64,000 nt of DNA. Source: Rhabdornis inornatus (Eukaryota; Chordata; Aves; Passeriformes; Rhabdornithidae). The position numbers and the translations under genes were made by a program. The notes beneath the pieces are model-generated. The model saw only the letters and a list, made by a program, of their open reading frames with translations, had not been told where the DNA came from and did no database searches. Shown here one piece after another: positions 37,601 through 48,324 of this stretch (position 1 is its first letter; each line of letters starts with the position of its first letter). Location: contig VWZS01004498.1 of NCBI GenBank assembly GCA_013397075.1, forward strand, positions 1,014,268-1,078,267. Direction: 5' to 3'.

Positions 37601-39048
37601 TACTCTCTGTGATTAAATCCTTAAGCAAAAGAGAGGGAAAAAATATTGTAGAAGTTTTCAAGATTACCTTTAATTTATGTTGAGGTACTAAGAGGAGAAA
37701 GGTAGCCTATCTTTTGACACAAGGAAAGAGTGTGCCTTGAAATCAAACACTAATATTATGGTAAGCATTTTGTCAGTAGTGGTAAAATAATACACGTAGA
37801 AGTAAACACTGAGTTTTAAGTATTTTAAGTATATCTAAGTATTGCTTAAAAATACAGTAGGAACAGAACATATGGTGGCGTTCCTGTAGGAATCTGGAGT
37901 TTTAAATGTCAGATATATTTCACTGCCACAAGTAAAACGTTGAATAGATGGATGAATTGACAGCAGATAATTGCGAGAGTGTCTTTGTAAGTCTTACAGA
38001 GTTTGGGGTTCCGGGATTACTTCTCACTAGGTTTTACTTGCAAAACTATGAAAAGCCATGAAACTATTAACTAGTTAAATATATAACACAAACATGTATG
38101 CACACCAAAATGCCTTGGGTACAGAAACAGAACATGTTACAGAATGGCTCCAACCTCGGCCTTTGAAAAAGTGTCTCAGTCTGACTTACACCTTTCTCTC
38201 TAAAAGGTCTTTGCTTTGAAACAGTATAAAACAATTCCTGTGACCCTTTTTGTTTCCAAGCTGACAGTCAAACCTGGAAGAATTCGGAGTGGTTTTGGCA
38301 CTGAGTGTAAGACTGTGTATCCTGTTACTGATTTACTCATTTTCAAGACTAGATTCCAAATCCTCCAGGATGACTCTTGGTGCCTGAATCCTGTCCCTTC
38401 TTTCACACACATTCTAGAACAGCAACATTTGGGTAGGATGTTTCTGTAGGGCCCAAGCAAGTGACTGAGAAGTGATAAGTGTTTCAGCCCCTCGGTGCCA
38501 GCTCAGGCTAAACGCCCCATGTGTTTGGAAGATGCCTTTAAAAGGCTGCATGCTGCTTAGCAAAGGCTTAACCAGTCTCACCTGTCTGAGTCACTGTTCT
38601 AACGCTACCAGTTAGAACACAGCTGTTCCCACCCTCTCCCCCAACACTAAAGGTTCTGCAGCAAAACACCCAACTACGCTGGTGGTACCAAAAACTGGAG
38701 TCTTCAGCTAAATTTCAACCTTGTGATAGTTGCAGTCTCCGGGAATGAGCCAACTGGGCAAGAGGCAGAGCCTTTTTCTGCCAGAAAGCACAGCACTAAC
38801 AGGTTAGCAACAGCCAGGCAGCGCTGACGGGGTGAGGGGTCGTGGCCGTCCCTCTCCTCACAGGCGCCTGTGGGGGGGGGGAGCAGCGGTCGAGGGTGGC
38901 TCGGCGGGCACTCACCGAAGTCCAGAAACTGCTTCATGGAGAGCGGCGAGGGGGAGAAGCGTGAGTAGAAGTCCACCTGCTGCGGGATATTGCCCGGGGA
39001 GGCGCTGCCCGGGGCAGCGCAGCGCAGAAGGGCGCGCAGCAGCCTCAT
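28508..39048 (-). CDS. PDK1: Pyruvate dehydrogenase kinase 1, mitochondrial, complete
   Basis: Eleven exons join in frame to 413 residues, against 436 in human PDK1. The enzyme phosphorylates E1-alpha of the mitochondrial pyruvate dehydrogenase complex and shuts down pyruvate oxidation; in mammals it is a HIF-1 target. An N-terminal helical bundle (exons 1-6) carries RNRHNDVIPTMAQGVIEYKE. The GHKL ATPase follows, with N-box FELFKNAMRA (Asn about 260), G1 MSDRGGGVP (Asp about 295), G2 AGFGYGLP (about 331) and the C-terminal DW motif DDWCVPS (Trp about 397). DGYENAKRLCDLYY and the exon 11 sequence distinguish PDK1 from PDK2-4. The presequence before QQVDFYSRFSPSPLSMKQF is about 23 residues shorter than in human: MRLLRALLRCAAPGSASPGN, Arg-rich with no acidic residue. 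I chose the ATG at 39046-39048 because it matches MRLARLLRG of human; an upstream in-frame ATG exists. Exon 2 lies between two arms of an inverted repeat. Confidence 0.97.
28778..28891 (-). CDS. PDK1: PDK1 exon 10
   Basis: 38 codons, phase 0-0. It encodes AGFGYGLPISRLYAQYFQGD, the G2 box and ATP lid, and ends GTDAVIYIK. Donor GTATGA, acceptor CCTGATCAG. Confidence 0.97.
29009..29030. other. Assembly gap (22 N) beside a C run
   Basis: 22 undetermined bases followed directly by CCCCCCCC (29031-29038), inside the PDK1 intron between exons 9 and 10. The G/C homopolymer suggests a sequencing drop-out, so the true missing length is unknown. Confidence 0.98.
30027..30137 (-). CDS. PDK1: PDK1 exon 9
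   Basis: 37 codons, phase 0-0. It encodes MSDRGGGVPMRKIDRLFNYM, containing the G1 box Asp that binds adenine, and ends VETSRATPL. Donor GTATGC. Confidence 0.97.
30138..31063 (-). other. PDK1 intron 8, 0.9 kb
   Basis: AT-rich. No element recognised. Confidence 0.65.
31064..31162 (-). CDS. PDK1: PDK1 exon 8
   Basis: 33 codons, phase 0-0. It encodes NAMRATMEHNADHCIYPAIH; the first Asn is the Mg-binding N-box residue. It ends GNEDLTVK. Confidence 0.97.
31163..31843 (-). other. PDK1 intron 7, 0.7 kb
   Basis: No feature recognised. Confidence 0.65.
31844..31920 (-). CDS. PDK1: PDK1 exon 7
   Basis: It encodes KSPGQPMQVVYVPSHLYHMV and ends FELFK. Acceptor CTTCTCTCTAG. The donor AAG|GTCTGT has an unusual C at +3 but is the only one that keeps the conserved join to NAMRA. 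Confidence 0.94.
31921..32506 (-). other. PDK1 intron 6, 0.6 kb
   Basis: No feature recognised. Confidence 0.65.
32507..32584 (-). CDS. PDK1: PDK1 exon 6
   Basis: Acceptor TTTTTATTATAG, donor GTAAGT. It encodes GYENAKRLCDLYYMSSPELI and ends LEELN, matching human DGYENARRLCDLYYINSPEL. Confidence 0.97.
32845..32934 (-). CDS. PDK1: PDK1 exon 5
   Basis: It encodes LLFGGKINPAHPKHIGSIDP and then NCNVVEVIR. The loop after LLFGGK is shorter by a couple of residues than human GKGKGSPSHRKH. Donor GTAAAT. Confidence 0.96.
33234..33418 (-). CDS. PDK1: PDK1 exon 4
   Basis: It encodes FTDTVIKIRNRHNDVIPTMA and ends ISIRMLLNQH. The acceptor is CAATTTAG|TTTTACAG. A second AG eight bases further in (TTTTACAG|ATAC) would shift the frame, so the first is used here. 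Confidence 0.95.
33937..34008 (-). CDS. PDK1: PDK1 exon 3
   Basis: A 72-base exon, acceptor TTCATTGAAAG, donor GTAAGG. It encodes YVQSLQEILDFKDKSSEDSG, matching human YIQSLQELLDFKDKSAEDA. Confidence 0.95.
34290..34800 (-). mobile_element. Possible ancient CR1-type LINE remnant
   Basis: The + strand word order (AAGCTGAAGAATTC, then TTGTTCCAACCCTCTGATTA, then GGAGCTGCATGCAATTCAAG, then TAGTTCCTAACACTGTT) resembles the reverse complement of the 3' coding end of old amniote CR1 elements. Divergence is high and the boundaries are uncertain. Confidence 0.4.
35071..35304 (+). repeat. Inverted repeat, left arm (PDK1 intron 2)
   Basis: 234 bases starting TTTGCAAGCATTTTGTGCC and ending AATTTATCACA. 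It is the reverse complement of 37169-37401, with four substitutions and one single-base indel in my alignment (about 98% identity). It lies 141 bases from PDK1 exon 2 on the downstream side in transcription. Confidence 0.97.
35446..35587 (-). CDS. PDK1: PDK1 exon 2
   Basis: Acceptor TTGATCTTAG, donor GTAAGA, 142 bases (not a multiple of 3). It encodes SENACEKTSFMFLRQELPVR and ends TPSVQLVQSW. Skipping it would join exon 1 (phase 1) to exon 3 (phase 2) out of frame. It sits between the two inverted-repeat arms. Confidence 0.97.
35588..37168 (-). other. PDK1 intron 1, section between exon 2 and right repeat arm
   Basis: 1.6 kb of sequence with no exon or mobile element recognised. Together with exon 2 and part of intron 2 it forms the loop between the repeat arms. 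Confidence 0.6.
37169..37401 (-). repeat. Inverted repeat, right arm (PDK1 intron 1)
   Basis: 233 bases running TGTGATAAATTTACATATG to AAATGCTTGCAAA, the reverse complement of 35071-35304. The differences from the left arm include two transitions, in AACACTG/AACGCTG and TGTACAA/TGTGCAA contexts. No target-site duplication is visible at the outer ends. Confidence 0.97.
37402..38915 (-). other. PDK1 intron 1, promoter-proximal part
   Basis: AT-rich until about 38800, where it enters the CpG island. Contains an A run near 37499-37512. No exon recognised. Confidence 0.6.
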
Positions 39049-39680
39049 TGTGCAGCTCCGTCCCCTCCGCTCAGGCCGGCCCGGCCGCCATTTCCCGCCG
39101 CGCCGCTCCCCCGGCCCCTGCCCAGGCCGCGGCCGCCTCCGCCGCGCCGCCGGGAGGAGGTGCCCGAGGGGGGTGGGTGTCTCCGCCCGGCCCGGCCCCG
39201 CAGCGGCGCGGCGCGGACGAGAGGGCGGCTCTGAGGGAGCGGGGCGGGGGTGCCCGGAGCTGCCCGGCGGCGCCTGCGGCGGACGCTCGGCTGTCCCCGG
39301 CGCTTTGAGGGCCCGACGGGAAAAAGCGACGCTCGCTTCGTGGAGGAGCCCGGCCACGGACAGGTACGCGGCGTTACGGGTACCGGTGCCGCCGCCTGCC
39401 CGGCGAAGGGCTGCGGGTGCGCCCTGTCCACGGGCGGGGAGCCGTGAGGGGACCGGGACCGCAGGGGCCGCGGTGAGGCCGAGAGATAGCCGTGCACCAG
39501 CGGCTCTCGCCTGGCATTGGGTGCCCAGGGGCTCGGCCGGGCGGGCTCAGCGCACCCGGGGCTCCCCCTGGGATGGGGCCGTGGTGGGCGGCGGGGACTC
39601 GGCTCCCGGCGTGGCTGACCCTTGGGCTGGAACAGGAAACTGCAGAAACTCACAGAAGCGCTGGCGTTGTCTGTAGGGCC
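38820..39680 (-). promoter_or_regulatory. PDK1: CpG-island promoter of PDK1
   Basis: Abrupt GC- and CpG-rich block in an otherwise AT-rich window, covering PDK1 exon 1 and the sequence upstream of it, with many GGGCGG/CCGCCC-like Sp1-type words and no TATA box near the ATG. No + strand gene starts here that I can support, so bidirectional activity is open. Confidence 0.85.
38916..39048 (-). CDS. PDK1: PDK1 exon 1 with mitochondrial presequence
   Basis: Starts MRLLRALLRCAAPGSASPGN (Arg at 2, 5 and 9, no acidic residue) and continues with QQVDFYSRFSPSPLSMKQFL. Donor GACTTCG|GTGAGT. The frame stays open upstream of this ATG to another ATG at 39355-39357. Confidence 0.93.
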
Positions 39681-42600
39681 GGCGCGAGGTCAGGGCCTCA
39701 CCTAGGGCCATTAAACAGCCGTGTGTCTTCTCGCTATCGCACCTGTGTCTGCCCAGCTGCGTTGTGGGCTGGGGTTTCTTTCAGTTACCAGAAAAAAGAT
39801 AAACAAACAAACAAAAATCACGGAGGAAGAGTAGGGGTTCTGCCTTTACAGATGTACTCCTTACTGGTCAGCAGTGAGCACAGTATGTGTCTGTATTGGT
39901 AGAAAAGCACTTGGACCGTGTGTCACAGTGAATCACTTTACTGCCTGTTAAAATGCAACATGTGAGGCACCAAACTGTGTATTGAATGGTTTATTGTCCT
40001 GCTCTGGTAGAAATATCTAGAATACTAACAAAAAAAGCCCGTTAAGAGTGATTGTAAGCATTTCTGATAAACTTACTGCGGTATAGATGTTAAAGGCATT
40101 TTTGGCACTAGGCTCTCATCTCCATCAGAAAGATCTGTTGGTACATAAATTTTGATACCTGGTAGCTTGAACTAGGTGCCTCAAAAGAGGGACCCCCAGA
40201 CAAAGAAACTCCTGAGCAATTATTATTACAGTCTAAACTCCATAATGAACAGCCATATAAGAGTCTGTGCCGTTCTTGACTTTCATTATTCCGTTACCAA
40301 GTGTTTGCCACGAGGTCATCTTCACATCCTCTTAAGTCTGCTTCTGTGGTAGTTTCAGTCAGTTCTGTAGTCCATGTTATAATGTGGTTGCTTCAGATAC
40401 TATTTTTTGAGTAATATTTAAATTACAGTTTTGTCTATTCTAACTGTTAATAATGTTTAGGCTGTTAGTTCCAGGTTTCATTGTGATACATCTTTGACTT
40501 ACACAATATAGCCATATAGCTCAGCTTGCTGTAACAATTCTAGCTACTTACGTCAAACAAGCACTTAGCTACTTTCAAATAATACTAATTTTTCAATAAT
40601 TGCTACCTTTGTTCTGGTAAGCATACCTGCTTTGATAATTTAATATTTGATACCAGTTTAACCTCGTGCCCTAGCAGAGTTTGAAGGCAAGGTTCACTCT
40701 GTTAGTTACTACGTAGGCCATAATTCACACAAAGGCACAGAGGTGTGTGTATCTATTCTGTGTACAGAGTTACTATGAAAAGTTCCCCTTGAGTTCAGTG
40801 GAGTACATCAAATCCATTTACATTTCTCAACAGGCAAGAGTTTCTCCTTGAGGGCTGTAGGGGGATGGTCTTTCCAGTATTGCAGGCTTGAGGGTTCATG
40901 AGCTCCAGGCAGTGTCCCACCTGGAGAGGTCCTGGTCATAGTCTCCTGGGGTATGGGAGAGTTCAAAGGGCCTCTCTTGCGACTGCTCTTTATTGAGTCA
41001 GGAGATGCTTGGCTTTAGTCAAAAATATATTTCCATCCTCGCCATAAACCAAGTTTGTAATGACTGGAAATTTTGGGGGAGAAAAGTCCAGTAACAATGG
41101 TGCCATTTCATTTGCACTTCAGCTGAGGGAGGTAATTCCTGTGATCACAGAGCAGGCCTGAGGAGGTGTGGGAGGGAATGCACCATCACAATTCCCCCAA
41201 GTCTGAAGTCAGTTCATGGTGCTCCACAGAGTGACAGTGTGGTCACCTCATGCTTCTCTGCCTATAAACAGGTTAATGCTATGTTCCAGTTGTAAGTTGA
41301 GGGAAATTTTTGGTTACCTAATTATTATGGTTTTGTTAAATGTTAGTAATATGTATCAGGAAGGCCTCTTCAACAGTGCCATCCATCAAGTTATTCTCCA
41401 CACTACACCATACTGAAATACTGTTCAATAAGAAACATTATCCCAATTTACCTTTTGCATTTCAGTGGGCAAGGTGCCCTGGTCACCTTCCCTTATAATT
41501 ACTGTTAACAGTAGATTGTACCCACAGTACATATGTAATATATGTAGTGTGGAATGTACTATAGTTGTGTATTGATTAAAATAAAATAAGTGAGGGTGTC
41601 CAGCCTGTGGGGAGCTTGTTGATTTGTGAAGCAAATTTGGTTCATGCTGGCAGTGGTTGCTCCTGTGAGAAGGATAAGCAATCCTTTGATGGCTAACCTG
41701 ACTTCCAGTGGAAGTATGCTGGCATCATTCCTGGTGCCATTCCTGGAAAGAGAAAACAACAGTATCAGCAGTTGATTATGCCCTGCATTCATTTGCTTTT
41801 TTTATTGTGGATACTTGTTTTCACCCCATAAATTTATTAAATCAACTTTTCAATATTGTTTGGTTTCCTTTAAACAAATCTTGTACCTGTGACTCGTCTA
41901 TGATATGATAGTGGGGGTGGATATCCTAGGGCATCCACTAGAGCAGTTTTGATACAGCAGTCACATTAATCTGTTCAGTGGTTTGTTGGATTGCCCCCTT
42001 TTAAGGTTGTCTTATTTCTTTTTAATGTTCTTTAAAATACAGACAATGTTTGATTCAGTCAGCCTCCAGATGCAGTTTCCTGGGCAGTAACTGCACCAAT
42101 ACTATGTGAGAATGAAGCAGGACTAGACTGCTTTTTTCATCTGGTTTGTAATCCAACTATACCTTAATCTTTTGCTGAAAACTGAATGGCTTGTTCTGCT
42201 CTGGCCGGGGAGTGGTGGCTAATTGGCAAACAGACAGCTCGTCTGTCTCTGCAAGACTTCTACAAATACAGCTTGTTGGCAGGTTTTGCTTATTGCTGCT
42301 TGTAGGCCACTCCAACAACACCAAGGAGTAGCTCGTGCTGCACAAGTCTGTAATAGTTTGGGACTTGTACTTGAGAATTGCTGTGCTCAAAACCATTTTA
42401 TGATGGTCTCTCAGTTGTGAGTCAGCACTAGTTTAAAGCAACGCCTACAAGCAGTACATGGAGTTTTTGTAAACTGTTGCAATTTCTTATGATGGCTCTG
42501 GATTGGCTTCATCTTTTAGATGTATATATTACTGTTTTGTTGGTTTGTGTTTCAGCTTTACAGACGTGCCTTAAAAACTGGCCTTCTGCCTAAAGTTATC

Positions 42601-43860
42601 TTTGGACAGCAGTCCCCAGCCACAAGATGTGGCAAAGGCTGCCAGAGGTTAAATAAATCATTGTGCATTGTAAGCTAGAGACCATACAGAGTCACGTAAA
42701 CAGTGAACACTTTTCTCAGGAAAAGTTGTGCAGGATGAGCTGTCACAGGGGTAACTGGATAAAAGAATGGTGGATAATTCTTTAAATGCTTTGTTCTTCA
42801 GAGAAGAACCTCTCTATTTACCTAATGGTGTTTTCCTCATCTTGTTTGAACGATTGATCAGCTCCTGATCCATGTAAACATGTTCTGTTAGAATATTGGA
42901 GAAAATTTTGAATGCTTTTTCTCCCCTAAAACCTGTTTCTCTCATTGATGATTTTCTAAGGGCTTGCTCTGATGTGATACAGTGTGATGCTGGCCAGAGC
43001 TCTAATGTGCTAATTTCTGTAAATTCTTATGCAAACCAAAAAGGAGAAGTGTATTCTTTTTGTTATTTTGCATTTTTCCTACTCATATTCATGCTTATTG
43101 ATGTTGTTGAAATTCTAATACATCTGGATCAATAATTTAAATAGGACAGAACAATTCAGACTTCAAAAGAACTGAAAACACAATATTTAGTTGAACTTTA
43201 TTTTTTTAAGTTTTAATACTGCAGGGTGTTTACATAGAAAGACTTTCTTGTTTGTTAAGGTGACACTGGCAGTAATCAGTTCTTGGGTGCTGCATGTAAG
43301 TGCTTTTTTCCTTTTCTTTAAGGTCCTCCAAAGTAGGTGCAGGTCAGATTAATGATAAAGCTTAAGTTGCCAGGTGTGAATATCCTTAGAATATTTCTTT
43401 CTTTTCTTTCAGTAGTTTATATGCTTGGCTGCAATGCCTGCAGAGTCACCTGGCCCATTTAGCCACGTCTCTTCTCAGCTTGTGTACTTAACCTGCACAA
43501 ATTGTTTGCTGTTCTTAGGTTTCATTCTTCTGTTGTTCTTAGGTCTTCATTCTTAGGTTTTTGTTGGTAAATTGAGCTTTTGCTGTGCTAGACAAATTCT
43601 TAGGCTTACACTGGTTCATCTGGCTTTGGTCCCTTTTTTGTAGAGATAGAAATAAAAATATATAAAAATGTGGTCAAAAATATGGAGAGGTTTCTATAGG
43701 AGTTCTCAAACTAAGGCAGATTTAAGAACACATGGGTTTAGTTTTATCCAGTGTATAATTAAACTGTGGAGTTTGTGAATTTTTCCCATGTGCAGCTTTG
43801 TGATTCAGGATCAGGAATCAGTTGGAGAAATTCTATGATTATCATGGATGCTCTTAGTCA

Positions 43861-43943
43861 CACAGTTTAGTTTTAGGTAGTTCTGTGAGGAGCTATGACC
43901 CTTACGGGTTTCTTCCAATTTGAGATACTCTTAGGATTCTACA
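43861..43943 (+). mobile_element. CR1 3'-end fragment
   Basis: Contains CTGTGAGGAGCTATGACC, then GGTTTCTTCCAATTTGAGA and TAGGATTCTA, a diverged form of the standard CR1 3' terminus (...GGGTCCCTTCCAACTnnGGATATTCTATGATTCTA). Confidence 0.7.
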
Positions 43944-45379
43944 GATGTCTTTTTGATACAGGAAAAATATACTACACAGCTACTGAAGTTAAGCATTAAC
44001 GTTTTTGGGGAACAGGAACAACAAAGTATTTTGTGGACACTGTGGACAAGTCTCAATAGCTGTCAGAGGTGGGATGCTGGTCTGGGTGGATCTGTGGTCA
44101 GGTCCAGGGTTGCTGTTTTCTTACTGCTCCTCCTGGCCAAGCTGGAATCAGTCAGAGTGCCTTGTAAGCAGGCTGCCAGTGATGCACTTCTCAGCTCTGG
44201 GCTGGGGCACTGTTGGACCCCTCCACGTCAAGAAACCAAACAGTATCCTGCAAACATTTCTTTTAATCAACGTACCACTTGCGTTATTTCATATGTTCCT
44301 AGCAAAAGCGTTTGACTTCTCTGTCCCTTCCTTCCCTATCCCCCAAGACACTGGGATTGAGGGATAAAATACATAGTTAGCATTGTGTAGTAGTGATGGA
44401 GGTTTATCTTGGTCTGCAGCAGCAAGGATACCGCCTCCTGCAAAAATCTGTTCTCTGTGTTGTCTGGGATATTTGAGGCACGTATGGCCCTGAGAAGGTG
44501 TTGCTTGCAAAGAACTGTTTCACAGAGCTAGAAAAGGAAGAAGGGAGTTTTTCATTGTAATATGAAAAATGCAGACTGCAGGTCCCCAACCCCTTCATAG
44601 TGACAATGTCACACCGTAGCTGGGGTTTAAGGCCCGTTACAGCAGCAGTCTTTTGGGATAAGGAGTTCTGCTGTGTTTTTTTCACAAGGCTCATAAGGTT
44701 AGGACTCAACAAGGTTTATGAGCCTGTAAAAGGTGTATAGTATGAATTATGACTCTGGGGCCTGGAAAGACAGACATTGACAGACAATGTCTGAGGACTG
44801 GGATAAAAAACTGAAGCAACTGATTACACAGTCCCTATAGGGAAATACACTGCTTCCACTCTTGTGCTGTTTGACGAGGCAGCTGAAGCATGTCCAAGCA
44901 TGTCCGCAGCCTTCTGCTGGCTCAGAGCACCGGCTGCAGTTGCCTGGTTGTTTTGTCACAGCTTGGTCTCCTGGCCTTTACAAACCAACTGCTGACACAC
45001 TTGACTGCTCTGTGCTGGGAGAAGTTACTGCAGCTGTTGAACATGAGCAGCTCTCTGGTTCTGTGCAGTCTGTGGAGTTTAGACACACTGCAGCCATGAT
45101 GCTCAGCATTGCAACTAGGGTGCTTTATGGGGATTGCTGGTTCAGTGCCCCTTTAAGAAGTTTCCTTTTACTTCACGTGCTGATTCCTGATTTGTGTCCA
45201 ACTGAGCACCCTGTTGCCTCTCTTTTTCCATATATAACCCTTATGGACAGGTGGCTACTGAAACTGAGCTGTGGTGGTCCCTTAAATTGAAACCTATATT
45301 CTCTGATAAGGCATGTCTGCTGTGCTGCAGCAGTTAAACATGTGGGAAGGTATTACAGTTTGCCAACATTCTACTTCTG

Positions 45380-45560
45380 TATCTTGGACTATATAGAGTG
45401 TGTATATTTTTATATAGATATAAAACACATACTATATATAGCAAACATTAAGTTTTATATATCAGCATACATTCTGTACGCATACACTATTATAGTGCTC
45501 TACCACTATATAGATTGTATATACTCCATTTAGTACTAGTCTGTATATGGTATGTATGAA
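45380..45560. repeat. AT-rich TATA-type low-complexity tract
   Basis: Dense ATATAG/TATATA words with partly self-complementary runs such as ATACTATATATAG. Intergenic; no coding or promoter role is shown. Confidence 0.6.
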
Positions 45561-46430
45561 CAGACATATAAAGCCAAATACAATAACTTACTATGATCAG
45601 CTACTTAACTGTTCTGCCAGTTGATATTTTGTCTTCTTGTAAACAAATGTTTGTGGCCATCATGTAAAGAAGAGCAATTGTTTAATAAGAGCAGGTTGAG
45701 TTCTTCTCTTTGAGATGCTCTGAAGGGTCTACTGGCAGTTTCTGGTTCAATTTCTGGGAGCAACAACACAGAGTGGCCTAGCATCTCCAACTAACCTTCA
45801 TCTTTGGGCTTTGTTGCATCAAAAGGCCTTTTAGCAACAATGAGCAAAGCATCCAGTGAGGACTGACATCTTAAGAGGTGGAACCACATTTTGTCTGTGG
45901 GATTTTCTTCCCTGCATAATTTTAGCTTTTCCATAGGGCTTTTTTGGTGGACTCAAAACTACCCTGCAATTGTGTTACTGAATGTCAATATCAAATTTCC
46001 ACTGCTGAGTACAAATAGGTCCTTGACCAATTTTGGGGGATGTATCCATCTCCACTCCTTACTCAAATACTTGTCAGGCACAGTTTAAGAAAATTTTCAG
46101 GAGGTTGCTTGCATGGAAGGGCCCTGGGGCAGCAGGAGTGCAAGCATGGAGTGAGGAGAGGGGAGCCGTGTCCAGGAGGGGGCTGGCACGTTGTGCTCTG
46201 ACTCGGGCCAGTGCTGGCAGCAGCAGCGAGCCTGTGAGCGTGAGATTGTGCCTTATCTCCTGCTGTTCCTTATCTGCCCCTAGCATGGAGCAGGGCAGCA
46301 AGGGCTACAGCAGTGCTGAGAGAGAACTTGTTAAAGCCTGCCACTGGCAGCCTGTTCTTCTTAGCTGTGGCCACCTCAGTTAAGTATGATAAAAATCACT
46401 ATTAACAAGGCTATCTTTAATTTTAAAAAA

Positions 46431-46436
46431 TTTATT
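46431..46436 (-). terminator. ITGA6: Candidate ITGA6 polyadenylation hexamer
   Basis: TTTATT on + (AATAAA on -) about 1.9 kb after the alpha-6B stop codons, a plausible distance for the ITGA6 3' UTR. Confidence 0.45.
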
Positions 46437-48324
46437 TCACACTTCTATACAAATATCCACAGGTAATTTCTAATCATGGAATGATGTAGCATTCTTAGCT
46501 GGTATAACAAGAGTTTGAGATAAAAATATATCCGTGACATGACTAATTTTCAAGAACTTTAACACTGCTAAGACATTCATGTTCTTAGATGAGGGCCACA
46601 ATCTGATTTTATATTCAGGGGTATTTCTCAAGCTTCTTAGCCCCTGATTAGCCTGGCTTCTGATTCTGCTGAGCCTTTAAGCAAATAAGCTAGGATTCTA
46701 GAAGCTCAAAAATTGGGTAATGTCTGAATTAATATATAAGCGTTTGTAAGTCAGGGTCTTAACATACTGAGATTATCTAGTTTAATAGACTCATTTTTCT
46801 TAACCCTAAAGGTAACTTTTTAGGTGACCACACCTTCCAAGAAGGCACATTCAAAGTTAGCAGTAAATGTAAGATAGTTGACAACTGCCCTCCTAGCAGG
46901 TTTTTACCCTGTGAGGGGAAAAAGTACCAAGAGGTTTTTGCGAAGTTCATATTACAAGCAATTACCATGCATACTTTTTGAGCAGAATTTTTTTTCACAT
47001 GGAATACACAACTGTGAGCTAAATCTTTGTTCTTAAATAGTACCAAGGCTTTAGAATATGGGTAAAAAAGTAAACTCTTTAAATAATTTTCTCAGTTATG
47101 CTACAATAACCAGATTACTAACAACATGGTTCTACTTTTATCAACATTCAGGTGTTCAAGATGATTCAGTAGTCTCAACATGGATCAGCTCAGATCCCAA
47201 CAGTTAAGGTAAGTAAGGCATCTATGGCCTCCTTCAAGTGCTATACAGCAGTTGCAGTAGTCAATGACTTTTGCCAACCAGAAAGTCCTTATGAAGCTGC
47301 AAAGAGGTTTCCGTAAGACTTTTCACTTTCTTGCAGTGAGTATAAAATGGTATCTAAAACACTACTTCAGCTTGGTGTCCAAATTGTTAAACAGTCCACA
47401 GTCATATACAAATCATGTTACAGGACCTGATGTTACAAGCATCAGGAAAAGAAAGCACCCATGCACATCAGTTGCATTAATATTTACATTTTAGAAAGCA
47501 CTGGCACCTTCAGTAATTTATTAAAATGCAGTGAAAGCCTCAGTTCTCATAATCTGAAGCTCAAAAACAGAAACACAAAGAACAGTGGATTTAAAAATTC
47601 AGTAGTCTTTGGCCTACTGGTTAGTCAAAGACAATGATTATAATAAAAATAAATACAAAAATGACTAAAATATATATATATACAGAAAGTACATCTAATA
47701 TTCAAGCCTCTCTTAAAAAAAACCTGTGTATATTTGTTGTGAGCAAGAATCACACAATCTGATCTTTAAAAAAAAAACAAAATCAAACAACATGACCCAT
47801 TGCACATGTAATTTATGATGATGCTTTTCGTTAAGCCCTAACTACTGCAGCAGGCAAAGGTTATGACTAAAGCAGACTTGCAGGTCTTTAGTTATACTTG
47901 AACGAAGTGTGATAAGGCCACTGTGTGTTTATAAAGCACTGTGCATTGAGGGAACAATGGAGAACTCATCTTGACCTTAATCATGCATTCCTTAAATAAC
48001 TAGGAAGATAGTCAGGATCACAGGAGGATCAAAACTGCTGTAGTGGTTTTGCTTATTTTGCAGAAAAGACCCCAAATCAACATACTATTTTCAAAAGTGT
48101 GGGTTAGATTTAAGGGGGATGAAGAGGCAGTGTGGAAATTAAATAAGGCAAATAAATTCTGTTGAAGCTCATTTTAACTGTGCAAATAAAAGCCTCAATA
48201 TAAGCAGTAATATCTACCATCAAATGGTGAATGTCCATAGTGTTCACAGGTCTAAATCCATCAGTATTCCATGAATGAAAACCTTAACTTCTCTCTGAAC
48301 TTTGTGGATAAACAACATTTTTGC
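46437..48324 (-). other. ITGA6: Probable ITGA6 3' UTR
   Basis: Sequence after the distal alpha-6B stop (48325-48327). AT-rich, with a short TATATATATATA at about 47670-47682. The extent is inferred from the downstream hexamer. Confidence 0.55.

Larger units (their letters stand above)
39681..46430. other. Intergenic region between PDK1 5' end and ITGA6 3' end
   Basis: 6.7 kb. Only a CR1 tail (43861-43943), an AT-rich stretch (45380-45560) and a small GC-rich patch (about 46100-46320) stand out. The open frames here have no recognisable domain or splice support. Confidence 0.6.

Noticed and set aside
28508..39048. Identification as PDK2, PDK3 or PDK4
   Set aside because: Residues such as SLLFGGK, DGYENAKRLCDLYY and the C-terminus match PDK1, and the ITGA6 neighbour agrees.
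39609..39613. GCGTG as a hypoxia response element for PDK1
   Set aside because: PDK1 is a HIF-1 target in mammals, but a five-base match in GC-rich DNA is expected by chance and nothing else supports this one.
38704..39902. Several long overlapping open frames on both strands of the CpG island
   Set aside because: GC-rich DNA has few stop codons. Apart from PDK1 exon 1 and its upstream frame extension (kept as a finding), the products are Pro/Arg/Ala-rich translations with no domain or splice support.
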